40,209 nucleotides of DNA from Oscillospiraceae bacterium. GTDB taxonomy: Bacteria > Bacillota > Clostridia > Oscillospirales > Ruminococcaceae. How positions within the stretch are numbered: position 1 is the first letter of the stretch; the number at the start of each line of letters is the position of its first letter. Shown one piece after another: positions 32,135 to 39,014 of this stretch. The notes under the pieces are model-generated. The model had not been told where the DNA came from. It did not search any database and worked only from the letters and a program-made list of their open reading frames with translations. The translations under genes and the position numbers were made by a program. The stretch is from NCBI GenBank assembly GCA_014799395.1, contig JAAVID010000065.1:1-40209 (forward strand), written 5' to 3'.

Positions 32135-34072
32135 TCAGATACCGTCGTTATAGATCTTGATGTAGTCCTTGAAAGAGCGATCGGAATCCTGTTCCTTTGC
32201 TCTGTATTTCCATATTCCGTACAGCACGGGATATTGTATGCAGTCGTTGAGAGAAACTATCTCCTGCTTTATCTTAAGGTGGAAATCTCCGCCCTTGTGA
32301 AGCTCGTCTATCTGCGCCTTTGCGTCGGAAAGACCCTTGAGCGCGTCCAGCGCGAACGGCTGATTGGAGTAGCTGTCGTTCGTAAACGAATCCGACATCG
32401 CTCCGCTGTCGGGAGCCTTGACGAGCTTTCCGTCGCGGACGATGCACAGACCGCTCAGCGCGTTTATCGCCGCCGCGATGTCGTCGTTTGACGAGTCCTC
32501 GCCGAGTCCGAACAGCGTATACATTCTCTCGAGCATATTCTCAGCAAATTCCGCGAGCTGCTTGCTGTTGGTGATAGCCTCGGTCTCGGGAACGGTATAC
32601 TCGCACTTGACCTTTTTGATAAGGTCGAGGCAGTTGTCTATTTCCTTGGCAACTCCGCGTATATACTTGAGGTCGCCGATAAGGTTGTTCAGACACTCAG
32701 CCTTTCCGGGAACGTCAAGCAGTATATTTCTCGCGGGGAGTTTTCCGCAGAAGCCGTTCTCAAGCTGTAAATACAGCACCTTTTCAAGCGCGCAGGTATC
32801 AAACAGGTTGTTATTGTCGCGGAAAATTACGAACTTTCTGTCCGCCTCCTTGGCGCTTCCGTGCCTTGTCATTCTTCTTTCGAGAAGCTCGGGCGACTGC
32901 GGCAGCTCATAGTTGATAATGCAGTCTATGCCGTCCATTCCGTCGCCTACCGTGCCGAGACTGTCCGTACCGATAAGTATCTTAGGATAGGCGCCCTCGG
33001 CGTTTACGGAAAGCTGTCTTACTATATCGTCGGGTCTCGACAGCTCGTCGCGCGCTACTCTTACGTCCGCGCCGTACATACAGATAAGTACCTTGCGCAG
33101 ATATTCCACCGTCTCCTTGTCGGAACAGTAGATCATTACTCTGCCCTCTTCCTTATCAAGGAGCTCAAGCAGGCTGTTCAGCTTTTTATCGAACGTTCTC
33201 AGATCCTCAACGTCCGAGCGTGTGTACGAGGGCTTTATGTAAGCGCGGCGTTCTTTTTCAAACTTCTCGCAGTCGTAAGCCTCGAAAACGTTTCCTCCGA
33301 AGCGGTAGGTAGGCAGCCCCGAACGCAGGTCTATACGCCTGCGGAGGTTCACCATAGTGTCCTCCTCAAAGCCGTAGTCGACAAACGTTACATTTCGCGC
33401 GAACCCGTCGGAATACACGGGAACATCAAAATATCTCATCACCGCCGACTCCTCGTCAAGACGGGACGCTCCCGCGTCAAAGCCTATCTCGTCAGCTTTT
33501 TCCGCCATTTCGCCGTTTGCCAGCACGCTCTTTATAAGCGCGATAAGCTCCGCCTTGTCGTCGTCCGTCTTAGCGGGGAACGGCGTATTGATAAGCAGTC
33601 TGTCGCTGCACCATACAAGGTTCTCGCGGTAGCTCTTATAATCGGGAACGCCGCTGTTAAGCTCCTCGTCGATAATTATCAGATCCCACAAAAAGCTCTT
33701 GTTGGCTTTCTTTTTGAGAACGTTTTCGCCGAAAAGCGTCTCGGAGGACATCATATACAGTCCCGCGCCGAACTCGTTGAAGAACAGCAGAGCGTTCGGA
33801 GCGCCCGTGATAATTTTGAAATCCGCGCCCAGCCCCGTCACCATAACTCTGTACCAGCTGTACAGCTCGCTGTTTGACGTAACGATAAGGATATTCGGGT
33901 TCTCCTTTTCCGCAAGCACATCGTAAATGCAGAGCCCCGCCTTGGTGTATTTTTCCGAACCGAACTCTCCGCAGTTCACCGCAAAGCCGAACCTGCGCAG
34001 CTTCTCCGCCGCCGCAAGATTAGCGGCGGACAGGTTAAACCCCGCCAGTGGCATCCATTTAAAATTGCTCAA
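32135..34072 (-). CDS. Degenerate SNF2-like SF2 helicase (TTG start)
   Basis: A 645-aa protein with two helicase-like lobes. Lobe 1 has ILIVTSNSELYSWYRV (motif Ia, about 61-76) and a Walker B-like LIIIDEELNSG (Asp135-Glu136). Where Walker A should stand, the sequence is FGSEKYTKAGL (38-48), without GKT/GKS. Lobe 2 has EEGRVMIYCSDKETVEYL, PKILIGTDSLGTVGDGMDGID and QSPELLERRMTRHG, a motif VI-like arginine segment. Loss of Walker A argues against normal ATP-driven translocation. The C-terminal 230 residues are helical. The start is TTG 34072 behind GGAGGTG. It is the first gene of an operon with the GHKL ATPase, so one protein may supply ATP hydrolysis and the other a nucleic-acid platform. Confidence 0.7.
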   Translation of the reverse strand: MSNFKWMPLAGFNLSAANLAAAEKLRRFGFAVNCGEFGSEKYTKAGLCIYDVLAEKENPNILIVTSNSELYSWYRVMVTGLGADFKIITGAPNALLFFNEFGAGLYMMSSETLFGENVLKKKANKSFLWDLIIIDEELNSGVPDYKSYRENLVWCSDRLLINTPFPAKTDDDKAELIALIKSVLANGEMAEKADEIGFDAGASRLDEESAVMRYFDVPVYSDGFARNVTFVDYGFEEDTMVNLRRRIDLRSGLPTYRFGGNVFEAYDCEKFEKERRAYIKPSYTRSDVEDLRTFDKKLNSLLELLDKEEGRVMIYCSDKETVEYLRKVLICMYGADVRVARDELSRPDDIVRQLSVNAEGAYPKILIGTDSLGTVGDGMDGIDCIINYELPQSPELLERRMTRHGSAKEADRKFVIFRDNNNLFDTCALEKVLYLQLENGFCGKLPARNILLDVPGKAECLNNLIGDLKYIRGVAKEIDNCLDLIKKVKCEYTVPETEAITNSKQLAEFAENMLERMYTLFGLGEDSSNDDIAAAINALSGLCIVRDGKLVKAPDSGAMSDSFTNDSYSNQPFALDALKGLSDAKAQIDELHKGGDFHLKIKQEIVSLNDCIQYPVLYGIWKYRAKEQDSDRSFKDYIKIYNDGI

Positions 34073-34148
34073 TATACCGCACCTCCAAAATTATGATTAA
34101 GACGGATTCAAAACGCAAATATACTTTTAAAGAAAATCCTATATCTTA

Positions 34149-34177
34149 ATTATACACCAAATGCTTAATTATTACAA
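34149..34177 (-). promoter_or_regulatory. Promoter of the helicase/GHKL operon
   Basis: On the minus strand: TTGTAA (34177-34172), a 17-bp spacer and TATAAT (34154-34149), about 77 bp before the TTG start at 34072. Confidence 0.7.
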
Positions 34178-34219
34178 GTCCGACAATACACATAATTATA
34201 TAGAAATCCAAAGGGGTGT

Positions 34220-34240
34220 TTTTGTGAATTATGCACAAAA
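34220..34240. promoter_or_regulatory. Operator-like inverted repeat, site 1
   Basis: TTTTGTG (34220-34226) and CACAAAA (34234-34240) are perfect arms around AATTATG. It shares the TTTGTGAAT...CACAAA design with site 2 at 34365-34383. It lies upstream of the helicase operon promoter. Confidence 0.4.
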
Positions 34241-34364
34241 GTAATCGTTATCATAAAATTGAGGCTCTATCAAGTCGTATTTAAAGCGGCATCGGACTAT
34301 CCGTGCCGGAAATTTTAGGTAAAAAATAACGGGATTTCAAGCTGCACAAATTTTTTGAAAAATT

Positions 34365-34383
34365 TTTGTGAATATTTCACAAA
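34365..34383. promoter_or_regulatory. Operator-like inverted repeat, site 2 (Rex-like)
   Basis: TTTGTGAA (34365-34372), TAT, TTCACAAA (34376-34383): perfect 8-bp arms. The core TTGTGAA-N3-TTCACAA is one base shorter than the Rex redox-regulator site of Bacillus (TTGTGAA-N4-TTCACAA). It also resembles CRP/FNR sites. It sits 15 bp upstream of the -35 box of the HD gene. The gap 34073-34470 holds no gene, only these sites and the two divergent promoters. Confidence 0.45.
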
Positions 34384-34397
34384 GTAAAAAATAACCA

Positions 34398-34426
34398 TTG
34401 CAATAACGGAGAAAAAGAGTTACAAT
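34398..34426 (+). promoter_or_regulatory. Promoter of the HD-domain gene
   Basis: TTGCAA (34398-34403), 17-bp spacer, TACAAT (34421-34426), 45 bp before ATG 34471. Confidence 0.7.
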
Positions 34427-34470
34427 ATAGGTACAGTAGGCAAAAAACAAACTATGTAAAGGTGATTTTT

Positions 34471-35016
34471 ATGTTCAGAGCCATACTATCAAAAAAGGAT
34501 CTGTCTAAGCAGGACGAGTATTACGCTTGTGTGCGCGATCTTCTTGACGATAAATCGGTGCTTAGTCTGAGCGGGTTCAGACATCATATTGGCACGACGC
34601 GGTTTCAGCACTCGCTGAACGTGTCCTACTACAACTTCCTGCTCTGCCGCTTCTTTCGGCTGAACGCAAGGGCGGCGGCGCGCGCCGGACTGCTCCACGA
34701 TCTGTTCTTCTACAACCGCAAGACGCACGAAAAGGTCGCGAACTCTCATCCCGCCGAGCACGCGAACATCGCGTACTACAACGCCTCGCAGATGTTCCCG
34801 CTTAACGAGATCGAAAGCGATATGATAATCAACCATATGTGGCCTATGACCCCGACTCTCCCGCGCCATCGCGAGACGTTTGTAATAACGATAGTCGACA
34901 AATTCTGCGCGGTCGCCGAGGTATTAACATACGCAATGCGGAAAACCGGCGCTAAGGTAAGGTTCGCGGGAAGCTTTGCACTTATGCTTTTTCTTAAGCT
35001 TACATTAAAATTATAA
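34471..35016 (+). CDS. HD-domain phosphohydrolase family protein
   Basis: A 181-aa protein with the HD metal-site series: His47 (TRFQHSLNV), His76-Asp77 (GLLHDLFFY), His93 and His97 (NSHPAEHA), His122 (INHMWP) and Asp143 (IVDKFCAVAE). All expected ligands are present, so it should be an active metal-dependent phosphohydrolase, for example on nucleotides or cyclic nucleotides. The substrate cannot be told. The last 17 residues (FAGSFALMLFLKLTLKL) are hydrophobic and could be a membrane tail. AGGTGA is 6 nt before ATG 34471. It is a single gene with its own promoter and terminator. Confidence 0.85.
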   Translation: MFRAILSKKDLSKQDEYYACVRDLLDDKSVLSLSGFRHHIGTTRFQHSLNVSYYNFLLCRFFRLNARAAARAGLLHDLFFYNRKTHEKVANSHPAEHANIAYYNASQMFPLNEIESDMIINHMWPMTPTLPRHRETFVITIVDKFCAVAEVLTYAMRKTGAKVRFAGSFALMLFLKLTLKL

Positions 35017-35018
35017 TT

Positions 35019-35048
35019 AAAGAAGCAGTGCCGCGGCACTGCTTCTTT
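35019..35048. terminator. Perfect 30-bp palindromic bidirectional terminator
   Basis: AAAGAAGCAGTGCCG is followed directly by its exact inverted copy, centred at 35033/35034, with A-run and T-run ends. It serves the convergent genes ending at 35016 (plus) and 35053 (minus). Confidence 0.9.
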
Positions 35049-35052
35049 TATT

Positions 35053-35922
35053 TTATATCATAAGCTCAAATTTCTCATAGAATTTAAATGTCTCGCCGCT
35101 TCCGCTTGTGACCTTGTCGACCTTAAAGCCGCCCTCCGGCTGTACCGCGAGCTTGAACGTCAGCATTTCGCCGTCGGGCTGTCCGCTAAGCTCGGTCAAG
35201 TCCTTGAAAACGCGCACCGTTATCACGGCGTTGTCCTCGTCGCAGTCGCGGACGTACAGAGGTATCGCAGCGCCGTCTCCGCCGACCGTTGCCGTCGTTT
35301 CGCCCTCGGCGCACGTTCTGTATACCGCGCCGTTCTCTTCCCACAATCTGCCTATGCCGTTGCCGTCCTTGGTGTAATCAAATCGCTCTATAAAGCCGTC
35401 GGTGAAGTATCTGCGGCGGAGCGCGTTGTACTCGTCAATGGTATCCACCGCCGTGCCCGTGTACTTTATAAGCCTGTCATTGTTGAGATTTCCCGCCGTC
35501 GTGACGGAAAAATTTTCGGGATTTGCGCCCCTGCTGTCCGCGAACAGTCTCGAGCACTCGTATTCGGTGTCTTTAAAGACCGCGAGCGCGTTTTTGCTCT
35601 CGTAATCGCTGTTGAAAAACAGCAAGTCCATTTTGGCAAAAGTATCGAAAAGCTCGGTCACGATCTCCGTCTGCTCGTCGGTGAGCTCGACAGACCGTGT
35701 ATTCTCCGCGACGACAGCCTCCATATCGGGGGCGAGTTCGGAAAGGACAGCAATGTCGGCATTTTCATCGACCGTTGAAGCGACGGCGCTTTCCCCCATT
35801 ATCTGCGAGACCGTTACGATGTCGGATGACGTTTCTCCCGAAGATACAGTGGAAGCCCCGCACCCCGTCAGGGCAATTGCCGCACCGAGCAGAGCGATGA
35901 CCGAGATCGGCTTTTTCATCAT
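35053..35922 (-). CDS. Hypothetical lipoprotein
   Basis: A 289-aa lipoprotein: signal peptide MMKKPISVIALLGAAIALTGC (Cys21), then a Ser/Thr-rich linker and an alpha/beta mature domain. Visible pieces are TDEQTEIVTELFDTFAKMDLLFF, NNDRLIKYTGTAVDTIDEYNALRR, and C-terminal strands AVITVRVFKDLTEL and MLTFKLAVQPEGGFKVDKV. No family or active site is recognised; the last part has the look of a small NTF2- or cystatin-like sheet. GGGGGA precedes two adjacent ATGs (35922 and 35919); the second has the better spacing. It is divergent from fabV. Confidence 0.7.
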   Translation of the reverse strand: MMKKPISVIALLGAAIALTGCGASTVSSGETSSDIVTVSQIMGESAVASTVDENADIAVLSELAPDMEAVVAENTRSVELTDEQTEIVTELFDTFAKMDLLFFNSDYESKNALAVFKDTEYECSRLFADSRGANPENFSVTTAGNLNNDRLIKYTGTAVDTIDEYNALRRRYFTDGFIERFDYTKDGNGIGRLWEENGAVYRTCAEGETTATVGGDGAAIPLYVRDCDEDNAVITVRVFKDLTELSGQPDGEMLTFKLAVQPEGGFKVDKVTSGSGETFKFYEKFELMI

Positions 35923-35954
35923 ACATTCCCCCTTTTTATTTATTTCTTTCTCTT

Positions 35955-35982
35955 ATTATATCACATTCCGCAAAAATTTCAA
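35955..35982 (-). promoter_or_regulatory. Promoter of the lipoprotein gene at 35053-35922
   Basis: On the minus strand: TTGAAA (35982-35977), a 16-bp spacer and TATAAT (35960-35955), 32 bp before the start. Confidence 0.65.
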
Positions 35983-36047
35983 TATTTATTACAGAATTGT
36001 AATCATTTGTAACCGCTTTGTAATATTTCGGGATTTTTATTTTGCGC

Positions 36048-36076
36048 TTGCAAATACAGGAAAAATGTGGTATAAT
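36048..36076 (+). promoter_or_regulatory. Promoter of fabV
   Basis: TTGCAA (36048-36053), 17-bp spacer, TATAAT (36071-36076), 30 bp before ATG 36107. No FapR- or FabT-like operator was recognised. Confidence 0.8.
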
Positions 36077-36106
36077 ATATCTATAATACGACAGGAGGAC
36101 ACAAAA

Positions 36107-37249
36107 ATGATAGTTCAACCCAAGGTAAGAGGCTTTATCTGCACCACCGCCCACCCCGTAGGCTGCGAGGCTGCGGTCAAGGCACAGATAGATTATGTTA
36201 AGTCCAAGGGCAGACTGAACGGCGCGAAAAAGGTGCTGGTGATCGGCTCGTCAATGGGCTACGGGCTTGCGTCGCGCATATCGGCGGCATTCGGCTGCGG
36301 AGCGGCAACCCTCGGCGTTATGTTCGACAAGGAGGGCGGCGGAAACAAAACGGGCACCGCGGGCTGGTACAACACCAAAGCGTTTGAGAAATTCGCCGCG
36401 GAGGAGGGCTTGTACGCCAAATCGATCAACGGAGACGCTTATTCCGATGAGTGCAAAAAGGAGGTAATAGACCTTATCAAGTCCGACCTCGGCAAGGTGG
36501 ATATGGTCGTGTATTCGCTTGCCGCGCCGAGAAGAACGGTAGGCGAGACCGTCTACAAAAGCGTTCTCAAGACCACGGGAGCGCCCTACACCAACAAGAC
36601 CATCGACCTGCGGAACAACACAATTTCCGAGATAACCCTCGAGCCCGCCACCGACGAGGAGATTGAGGCTACCGTAAAGGTAATGGGCGGCGAGGACTGG
36701 GAGGCGTGGATAGACGCGCTCAAAGCCGCGGACGCTCTCGAAGACAACGCCGTAACGCTTGCGTATTCGTATATCGGTCCCAAGCTCACTCACCCGATGT
36801 ACTACGAGGGCTCTATCGGCAGAGCAAAGGCGCATTTGCTGGCGACCTCGAAAAAGATAACCGAAAACGGCGTAAAAGCGTATGTTTCGGTAAACAAGGC
36901 GTTGGTAACGCAGTCGTCGTCGGCTATCCCGATAGTGCCGCTGTACATCTCCATTCTATATAAGATAATGAAAGCGCACGGCAATCACGAGGGCTGTATC
37001 GAGCAGATGTACAGGCTGTTCGACAAGCTGTTCAACAATGCGCTTAACCTTGACGGCGAGGGACAGATTCGCATGGACGATTGGGAAATGCTCCCCGAGA
37101 TACAGTCCGAGGTCACAAAGGCGTGGGAAACGCTCACCGCCGACAACTTCAAGGAGCTCACCGATATTGACGGTTACTGGAAAGACTTCTACGAGATGTT
37201 CGGCTTCGGCATTGACGGCGTTGACTACGACGCGGATGTTGAAGTATAA
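36107..37249 (+). CDS. fabV: Trans-2-enoyl-ACP/CoA reductase FabV
   Basis: A 380-aa NADH-dependent reductase that saturates trans-2-enoyl thioesters, the last step of each fatty-acid elongation round. In some clostridia the enzyme (Ter) acts on crotonyl-CoA in butyrate formation instead. Rossmann motif VLVIGSSMGYGLASRISAAF (residues 43-62), active site Tyr232-x8-Lys241 in YYEGSIGRAK, and PRRTVGETVYKSVLK (141-155) are diagnostic. AGGAGG (36093-36098) is 8 nt before ATG 36107. The length is slightly below the usual 395-400. FabV type enzymes are triclosan-insensitive. Single-gene unit with its own promoter and terminator. Confidence 0.95.
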   Translation: MIVQPKVRGFICTTAHPVGCEAAVKAQIDYVKSKGRLNGAKKVLVIGSSMGYGLASRISAAFGCGAATLGVMFDKEGGGNKTGTAGWYNTKAFEKFAAEEGLYAKSINGDAYSDECKKEVIDLIKSDLGKVDMVVYSLAAPRRTVGETVYKSVLKTTGAPYTNKTIDLRNNTISEITLEPATDEEIEATVKVMGGEDWEAWIDALKAADALEDNAVTLAYSYIGPKLTHPMYYEGSIGRAKAHLLATSKKITENGVKAYVSVNKALVTQSSSAIPIVPLYISILYKIMKAHGNHEGCIEQMYRLFDKLFNNALNLDGEGQIRMDDWEMLPEIQSEVTKAWETLTADNFKELTDIDGYWKDFYEMFGFGIDGVDYDADVEV

Positions 37250-37344
37250 ACGGAATAACTCCGATTTTTTGAAAAGGCGAATAGTGGGGCAGCGATGTAG
37301 AAGTTTTCAAAATATCGTTAGATGACAAATATGGCGGATTATGT

Positions 37345-37389
37345 AAATGGCTGTTGTAACAATTTCTTTGGTGCAACAGCCATTTTATT
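37345..37389 (+). terminator. Terminator of fabV
   Basis: AAATGGCTGTTG (37345-37356) and CAACAGCCATTT (37374-37385) form a perfect 12-bp stem with a 17-nt loop, followed by TATTT. The rest of the gap to 37559 shows nothing I can support. Confidence 0.85.
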
Positions 37390-37559
37390 TACCCCTATTT
37401 GATAACGCCCTACTAAACCTACTAGGCAAATCGGCATTTCATTTGCCATTACATAATAAAATTTTTCTCACATATATAAAATGTCGCTTGCAATTGTGTA
37501 GGTAGTGAAAGATGATTGGTTAGCAGGAAATCTATTGTAGCACAACATTCAAAAAGTAC

Positions 37560-37588
37560 TTGACAAATCTAAAAAAGTACGGTATAAT
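37560..37588 (+). promoter_or_regulatory. Consensus promoter P1 of the tRNA-Leu-like leader
   Basis: TTGACA (37560-37565), 17-bp spacer, TATAAT (37583-37588). The surrounding AAAAAGTACTTGACAAATC and GGTATAATATT blocks are repeated in P2 at 38428, so the two promoters are paralogous. Confidence 0.9.
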
Positions 37589-37594
37589 ATTATA

Positions 37595-37736
37595 CGTTCG
37601 ATGGATACATCGAATTTATATACGCAGGTGTGCTAAACCGGCAAGCCGGTTCCGAATTGGCGGACGCGTCGGCTTCGGGTCACGTCACGACAGCGGTTTT
37701 ATTTGAATATTTGAAGTCCCTATATAGGGCTTTTTT
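37595..37736 (+). ncRNA. Structured leader RNA with tRNA-Leu-like 5' half
   Basis: Between P1 and a terminator lies about 140 nt with three readable parts. The first is a hairpin TTCGATG-GATA-CATCGAA (37597-37614). The second is a tRNA-Leu-like segment beginning GCAGGTGTG at 37624, interrupted by a hairpin AACCGG-CAAG-CCGGTT (about 37636-37651), and resuming as GAATTGGCGGACGCG (37654-37668), the D-arm of tRNA-Leu. The third is an anticodon-loop-like TTCGGGT followed by GTCACGACAG instead of the 3' half of a tRNA. The transcript ends at the terminator, 20 nt before the flavoprotein start. It is either a transcription attenuator or a decayed tRNA gene with a live promoter. Confidence 0.5.
37714..37736 (+). 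terminator. Terminator ending the leader
   Basis: AAG-(T)-CCC (37714-37720) pairs with GGG-CTT (37727-37732) around TATATA, and a T6 run (37731-37736) follows. It sits 8 nt before the ribosome site of the flavoprotein gene, the typical position of an attenuator. Confidence 0.7.
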
Positions 37737-37756
37737 AATTTAAGCAGGAGTTATGT

Positions 37757-38342
37757 ATGAAAAAAAATCTTAATTATTCAAGGCGGCGGACGACCTAACG
37801 GAAATACCGATCAGCTTGTGAAAGCATTTGCCAAAGGCACTAACGACGCGGGGCATGAGGTTGAGATCGTATCTCTTATCAAGAATGAGGTCAGGGGGTG
37901 TCTTGGGTGCAACGCTTGTCGATACGGAAAGCCTTGCGTTCAAAAGGACGGCTTTAATGAAATAGTTCCGAAAATCATGGCTGCCGATCTGCTTGTATTT
38001 GCTTCTCCGCTTTACTTTTGGACTATATCTTCTCGAATTAAGGCGTTTATAGAGAGGTTTTACTGCATTGCCGAAGAAGATAAGAACCCGCCTCTGGGCA
38101 GATACGAACGGTATCCGGAAAAGGACTGCGCGCTGCTTATGACCGCGGCCGATAACTTCTTTTGGACTTTTGAACAGGCTGTGTCCTACTATAAATTTAC
38201 ATTAATAAACTATATCGGATTTCATGATAAAGGTATGTTGTTGGCAGGCGGCTGCGGTGACACAAACGGTAAACCTCAAATAGACAAAACCGAACACTTG
38301 GCTGCCGCATATAAATTCGGGAAAGAGATATACAAAGAATAG
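37757..38342 (+). pseudogene. NADPH-dependent FMN reductase/flavodoxin-fold protein, +1A frameshift at an A8 run
   Basis: CAGGAG (37745-37750) and ATG 37757 begin MKK. Eight A's (37760-37767) then put the frame one base off, giving a stop at 37797. With seven A's it reads ILIIQGGGRPNGNTDQLVKAF, the phosphate-binding loop of flavodoxin-fold reductases, and runs unbroken to TAG 38340-38342, about 195 aa. Other features are the Cys-rich CLGCNACRYGKPC, FASPLYFWTISSRIKAFIER (flavin contact), and a C-terminal FGKEIYKE helix. The protein would reduce flavins, quinones or disulfide-type substrates. The frameshift may be a recent mutation, an assembly error or slippage-controlled expression. Confidence 0.75.
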
Positions 38343-38427
38343 GTTCTCTTGCGATGCGGCATATGAATAATGAGACGGCTTTGTTAACAGTTGAGCCAAA
38401 ATTTATACAACTTTTTGAAAAAAGTAC

Positions 38428-38456
38428 TTGACAAATCGAAAATATTGTGGTATAAT
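38428..38456 (+). promoter_or_regulatory. Consensus promoter P2 upstream of the tRNA-Leu array
   Basis: TTGACA (38428-38433), 17-bp spacer, TATAAT (38451-38456). It shares AAAAAGTACTTGACAAATC and GGTATAATATT with P1. No terminator was seen between it and the tRNA at 38816, so it probably makes the tRNA precursor. The first transcribed part folds as TTCGGTGG-GAGA-CTGCCGGA (38465-38484), matching the P1 hairpin in position and shape but not in sequence. Confidence 0.9.
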
Positions 38457-38493
38457 ATTGTATGTTCGGTGGGAGACTGCCGGATTTTAATAC

Positions 38494-38575
38494 ACAGATG
38501 TACAAAATCGGCAGGTTGCTTTTTGAATTGGCAGACGCGCCAGTTTCGGGTCATGTCACGACAGGGTATTTATTT
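38494..38575 (+). repeat. tRNA-Leu 5'-half look-alike, unit 1
   Basis: ACAGATGTAC (38494) corresponds to the acceptor start, GAATTGGCAGACGCG (38525-38539) to the D-arm of tRNA-Leu, and TTTCGGGT to an anticodon loop. GTCACGACAG (38555-38564) then replaces the variable arm, T-arm and acceptor 3' strand. No anticodon stem can close, so it is not a tRNA gene. Confidence 0.65.
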
Positions 38576-38664
38576 TGATTGAAGCGGGGTTTTCGTTTTG
38601 ATATAGAATCCGCAAGGGTTCACTCGGGAATTTCAGCCGAGTAAAATTTCTGGAATCTATATTC

Positions 38665-38728
38665 GCAGGTGTGGCGGAATTGGCAGACGCGCTAGCTTCA
38701 GGCAACGTCACGACAGGGTGTTTATTTT
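38665..38728 (+). repeat. tRNA-Leu 5'-half look-alike, unit 2
   Basis: GCAGGTGTGGCGGAATTGGC (38665-38684) and the following AGACGCGCTAGCTTCAGG are almost a perfect tRNA-Leu(CAG) 5' half. At the anticodon loop it switches to CAACGTCACGACAGGGTG. It lies 152 bp after the same point of unit 1 and 151 bp before that of the real tRNA. The 88-bp spacer after it repeats the spacer after unit 1 (AATCCGCAAGGGTTCACTCG is in both), and both contain a CTCGG...CCGAG hairpin. Confidence 0.75.
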
Positions 38729-38815
38729 GATTGAAACGGAGTTTCCGTTTTGATATAGAATCCGCAAGGGTTCACTCGGGAATTTCGGCCGAGTTAAAAA
38801 TCTGAAATTTAATAC

Positions 38816-38902
38816 GCGGGTGTGTTGGAATTGGCAGACGAGCTGGCTTCAGGTGCCAGTGTCCGCAAGGACGTGTGGGTTCAAATCCCACCACCCGCAC
38901 CA
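38816..38902 (+). tRNA. tRNA-Leu (anticodon CAG) with encoded CCA
   Basis: An 87-nt gene. The acceptor is GCGGGTG (38816-38822) with CACCCGC (38892-38898), then A and CCA (38900-38902). It has the D-arm GAATTGGCAGACGAG, anticodon stem CTGGC/GCCAG with loop TTCAGGT (anticodon CAG, reads CUG), a long class II variable arm TGTCCGCAAGGACG, and T-arm GTGGGTTCAAATCCCAC. All stems pair, so it should be functional. Confidence 0.95.
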
Positions 38903-38908
38903 AACAGA

Positions 38909-38945
38909 GGGCAGATTTGTAATTTGATTACAGATTTGTCCTTTT
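38909..38945 (+). terminator. Terminator after tRNA-Leu
   Basis: GGGCAGATTTGTAA (38909-38922) pairs with TTACAGATTTGTCC (38928-38941) over 14 bp with three wobbles and a 5-nt loop, followed by TTTT. It starts 6 nt after the CCA. Confidence 0.8.
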
Positions 38946-39014
38946 GCTTTCTTATCGTAAATTATGTTGTGTATTTAAGTATCTTAAAATAGTTTAAAAG
39001 TGGGGAATATTAAA

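Noticed and set aside
37624-37693. A second functional tRNA-Leu gene in unit 0 (and likewise in units 1 and 2)
   Set aside because: The anticodon stem, T-arm and acceptor 3' strand are missing; GTCACGACAG cannot pair with the 5' half. Unit 0 also has an extra hairpin between acceptor and D-arm.
37595-37756. T-box or known riboswitch leader
   Set aside because: No T-box sequence, no specifier loop, and no conserved core of the TPP, SAM, FMN, lysine, glycine, THF or fluoride classes was recognised.
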